From: an uncultured Collinsella sp.
GTDB taxonomy: Bacteria > Actinomycetota > Coriobacteriia > Coriobacteriales > Coriobacteriaceae
Direction: 5' to 3'
Length of the DNA: 64,000 bases
NCBI GenBank assembly: GCA_959604825.1
Contig: CAUHCN010000002.1
Location: 65,874 to 129,873, forward strand
Position numbers and translations under genes: made by a program. Below the pieces are notes generated by a model. The model did not search any database and was not told where the DNA came from. It saw only the letters and a list, made by a program, of their open reading frames with translations. This document shows, piece by piece, positions 62,430-64,000 of the stretch. Positions within the stretch are counted from its first letter, which is position 1; each line of letters begins with the position of its first letter.

Positions 62430-63196
62430 CGGGTGAGAAAGGCGGCCTGCTCGCGGCCCTGCGCGCCGAGGCCCTGAAATCGCGCCACGCGGCGCCGGTT
62501 CGCCTGGCCGTGCTCATGGCGCTGCCGATGCCGCTGCTCGGCGCGATGCCCTACCGGGGCGTGCAGATCTTCAGCGCGTGGAACTACTGGTACGCGCTCT
62601 TCCTGCCCGTGTGTCTCTCGCTCGTGGTGGCGTGCGTCGCGCGGGCTGATGCTCGCACGCGGATGCGGGGGCTTCTGGGCCTGGGCTTCCCGCTCGGGCG
62701 CGCCTGGTGGGCCAAGGCGCTCTGGTGCCTCGCGCTCTGCACGCTCTCGAACCTCGTGGTCTTCGGCATCTACCTCGCGGGATCGGCGTTCTCCTCGCAG
62801 GGCCTCACGGCCGCGGGCACGCTCACGATGCTCCTCTGCGCGCTCGCCAACACGGTGACCGCGGCGTGGATGATCCCCGCAGGGCTCTTCCTCACGGCGA
62901 GGCTCGGCATGCTCGCGGGCATCTTCTGCCCGCTCGCCGCGCAGCTCGTGGGTGGGTTCGCCTGGTCGCTGATGCCGCTGCCGCAGCTCTTTCCGCCGTC
63001 GGCGAGCATGGTCATCCCCACGAGCTTCATTCCCGTGCTGCCGAGCGGCGAGCCGCTCGCGGCGGACATGGCGCTCGGCGGGGCGCTCACGGCGGACGGC
63101 GTGCTCACGCTGGCGGGTCTTGCGGTCAGTGCGCTCGCGTTCGCCGCGCTCACGGCGGCGGGCGCGGCCTGGTTTGCGCACTCCGAGGAGAGGTGA
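62426..63196 (+). CDS. lantibiotic-immunity ABC permease, MutE/EpiE-like
   Basis: This 256-residue ABC-2-type membrane subunit has about six hydrophobic helices. An N-terminal LLAALRAEALKSRHAAPVRL precedes the first helix, and SAWNYWYALFLPVCLSLV is a typical segment of the LanE group. With the ATPase it would form a LanFEG-type exporter protecting the cell from lantibiotics made by itself or neighbours. Its stop overlaps the next gene (TGATG). Confidence 0.82.
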   Translation: MTGEKGGLLAALRAEALKSRHAAPVRLAVLMALPMPLLGAMPYRGVQIFSAWNYWYALFLPVCLSLVVACVARADARTRMRGLLGLGFPLGRAWWAKALWCLALCTLSNLVVFGIYLAGSAFSSQGLTAAGTLTMLLCALANTVTAAWMIPAGLFLTARLGMLAGIFCPLAAQLVGGFAWSLMPLPQLFPPSASMVIPTSFIPVLPSGEPLAADMALGGALTADGVLTLAGLAVSALAFAALTAAGAAWFAHSEER

Positions 63197-64000
63197 TGGC
63201 CATGACACGACTCTCCGATCCGACGCCGCGCATGACTCTCCCGCGGGCCCTGCTTTCCGAGGCCCTGCGCCTGGCGCGCTCCCCGCTCTCGGCGGTGCAC
63301 CTCGCCTGCGGCCTGGCAGCCGGTCTTGCCTGCGGCGAGTACTTCTCCGTAACCCGATGGGACCCGGCGCTGGGCGCGGACGCCTGCGCCCAGTTCCTCG
63401 GCGCCCTCATGCCGCTCATGTCCGCCATCGTCTGCGGGCTCGCCGTGGACGAGGAGCGCGCTGCCGGGCGCCTCGCCAACCTCACGGCGGTCCCCTCGCG
63501 CGGGCGCGCCGTCGCGGCGAAGCTGCTCGCCCTTGCGGCGCTCGGCGCGGGCGCGCTGGCCGTGGCGCTCGGCGTGTTCGGGGCCGTGCTCGCCGTCGCC
63601 GGGCGCCTGCCGCTCGGGCCCGCTCCGCTTGCGGCCGCCTGGGCGGGCATCGTGCTGGGCAGCTTGCCCCTCTACGCGCTGGGGCTCGGCGTGGCCCTGC
63701 GCCTCGGCCGCAACGCCGCCATCGGCGCCGGCGCGGCGGGGGTGCTCCTCGCGTTCTTCTCGGTGGGCGGACTTGCGCACGGCCTCATGACCGGCGAGCT
63801 CACCGGCGCTCTGGCGACGCCCCTGAGCTGGGTGCCGCTCGCCTGGCCCGCGCGCCTGGGGTCGCTCGGGGTGGAGGCCTTCATCGACGCCGCACGCGCG
63901 GCGGGCCCTCTCCTCACGACTGCGCTCGCTAGCCTCGTTCTCACCCTGGCAGCCGACGCCGTCCTTCTTGCCTGGTTCTGCCGCTTCGAGGACGGGAGGG
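63196..64000 (+). CDS. second lantibiotic-immunity ABC permease, MutG-like, 3' end beyond the window
   Basis: An open frame runs from ATG 63196 to the window end without a stop, about 268 residues so far. GAGGAGAGG precedes it. It has DEERAAGRLANLTAVPSRGR, typical of the LanG/MutG permease group, and five to six helices of mostly Ala, Leu and Gly. ATG 63202 is an alternative start. It completes an F-E-G transporter set. Confidence 0.8.
   Translation, partial: MAMTRLSDPTPRMTLPRALLSEALRLARSPLSAVHLACGLAAGLACGEYFSVTRWDPALGADACAQFLGALMPLMSAIVCGLAVDEERAAGRLANLTAVPSRGRAVAAKLLALAALGAGALAVALGVFGAVLAVAGRLPLGPAPLAAAWAGIVLGSLPLYALGLGVALRLGRNAAIGAGAAGVLLAFFSVGGLAHGLMTGELTGALATPLSWVPLAWPARLGSLGVEAFIDAARAAGPLLTTALASLVLTLAADAVLLAWFCRFEDGR

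Noticed and set aside
62333..63780. Long minus-strand Arg-rich frames opposite the permeases
   Set aside because: Very high GC removes stop codons from all frames; the predicted proteins are low-complexity and lack start signals.

Overview
The window looks like core chromosome of a high-GC Gram-positive anaerobe of the Coriobacteriia, most likely a Collinsella-type gut bacterium. This is inferred from the gene set, not from a database search: an actinobacterial integration host factor (mihF), a GarA/OdhI-like FHA protein beside an FtsR-like MerR regulator, Bacillus-type SOS boxes, RNase J plus RNase Y, SpoVS without other sporulation genes, and a fermentative AdhE. Codon usage is moderately GC-rich up to about 61.6 kb. 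After that the DNA becomes much richer in GC.

Layout. 1-4.1 kb: a partial phosphotransferase-like gene, adhE, an internally deleted RAYT-type transposon remnant bounded by inverted repeats, and rpmB, with the genes on the minus strand. 4.3-9.8 kb: the pyrimidine operon pyrR-pyrB-pyrC-pyrK-pyrD-pyrF behind a leader that folds as an attenuator. 10.0-12.5 kb: mihF-gmk-rpoZ-thiI. 12.6-16.7 kb: the DNA-uptake genes comEA-comEC and holA. 16.8-28.7 kb: rpsT, then lepA-dusB-hemW, a membrane-anchored DnaJ paralogue, a normal DnaJ, mtaB, phoH, ybeY, dgkA, era and recO. 28.8-40.9 kb: rpsO, pnp, rnj, ftsK, a RodZ-like gene, yajQ, rimO, pgsA and cinA. 41.1-49.9 kb: recA-recX, then rny, an unrecognised GHKL ATPase, spoVS, and miaB-miaA-hflX. 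49.9-52.8 kb: lexA and a DUF1624 gene facing a yneA-like division-inhibitor gene, then nrdR and dut. 52.8-53.25 kb is a gene-free block of long palindromes. 53.3-61.3 kb: a glycolipid glycosyltransferase, trxB, a DUF1836 protein, DegV, an NlpC/P60 hydrolase, apt, and the MerR/FHA/CDP-alcohol phosphotransferase cluster. 61.7 kb to the end: a very GC-rich ABC transporter of the lantibiotic-immunity type, cut by the window edge.

How it fits together. Much of the window is RNA and translation housekeeping: PNPase, RNase J, RNase Y, YbeY, three methylthiotransferases, MiaA, DusB, ThiI, Era, HflX and LepA. A second theme is DNA uptake, recombination and damage response: ComEA/EC, RecO, RecA, RecX, CinA, LexA and a YneA-like protein. 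The SOS parts are tied together by LexA boxes placed inside promoters. The recA and comEA upstream regions share an 11-bp-phased TTTGG repeat that could link recA to competence.

The points most worth a second look are the palindrome block at 52.8-53.25 kb, the shared TTTGG repeats, the GHKL ATPase between rny and spoVS, the membrane-tethered DnaJ, the recurrent GGGTANNAT promoter element, and the GC-shifted transporter at the right end. No rRNA, tRNA or CRISPR array was recognised.
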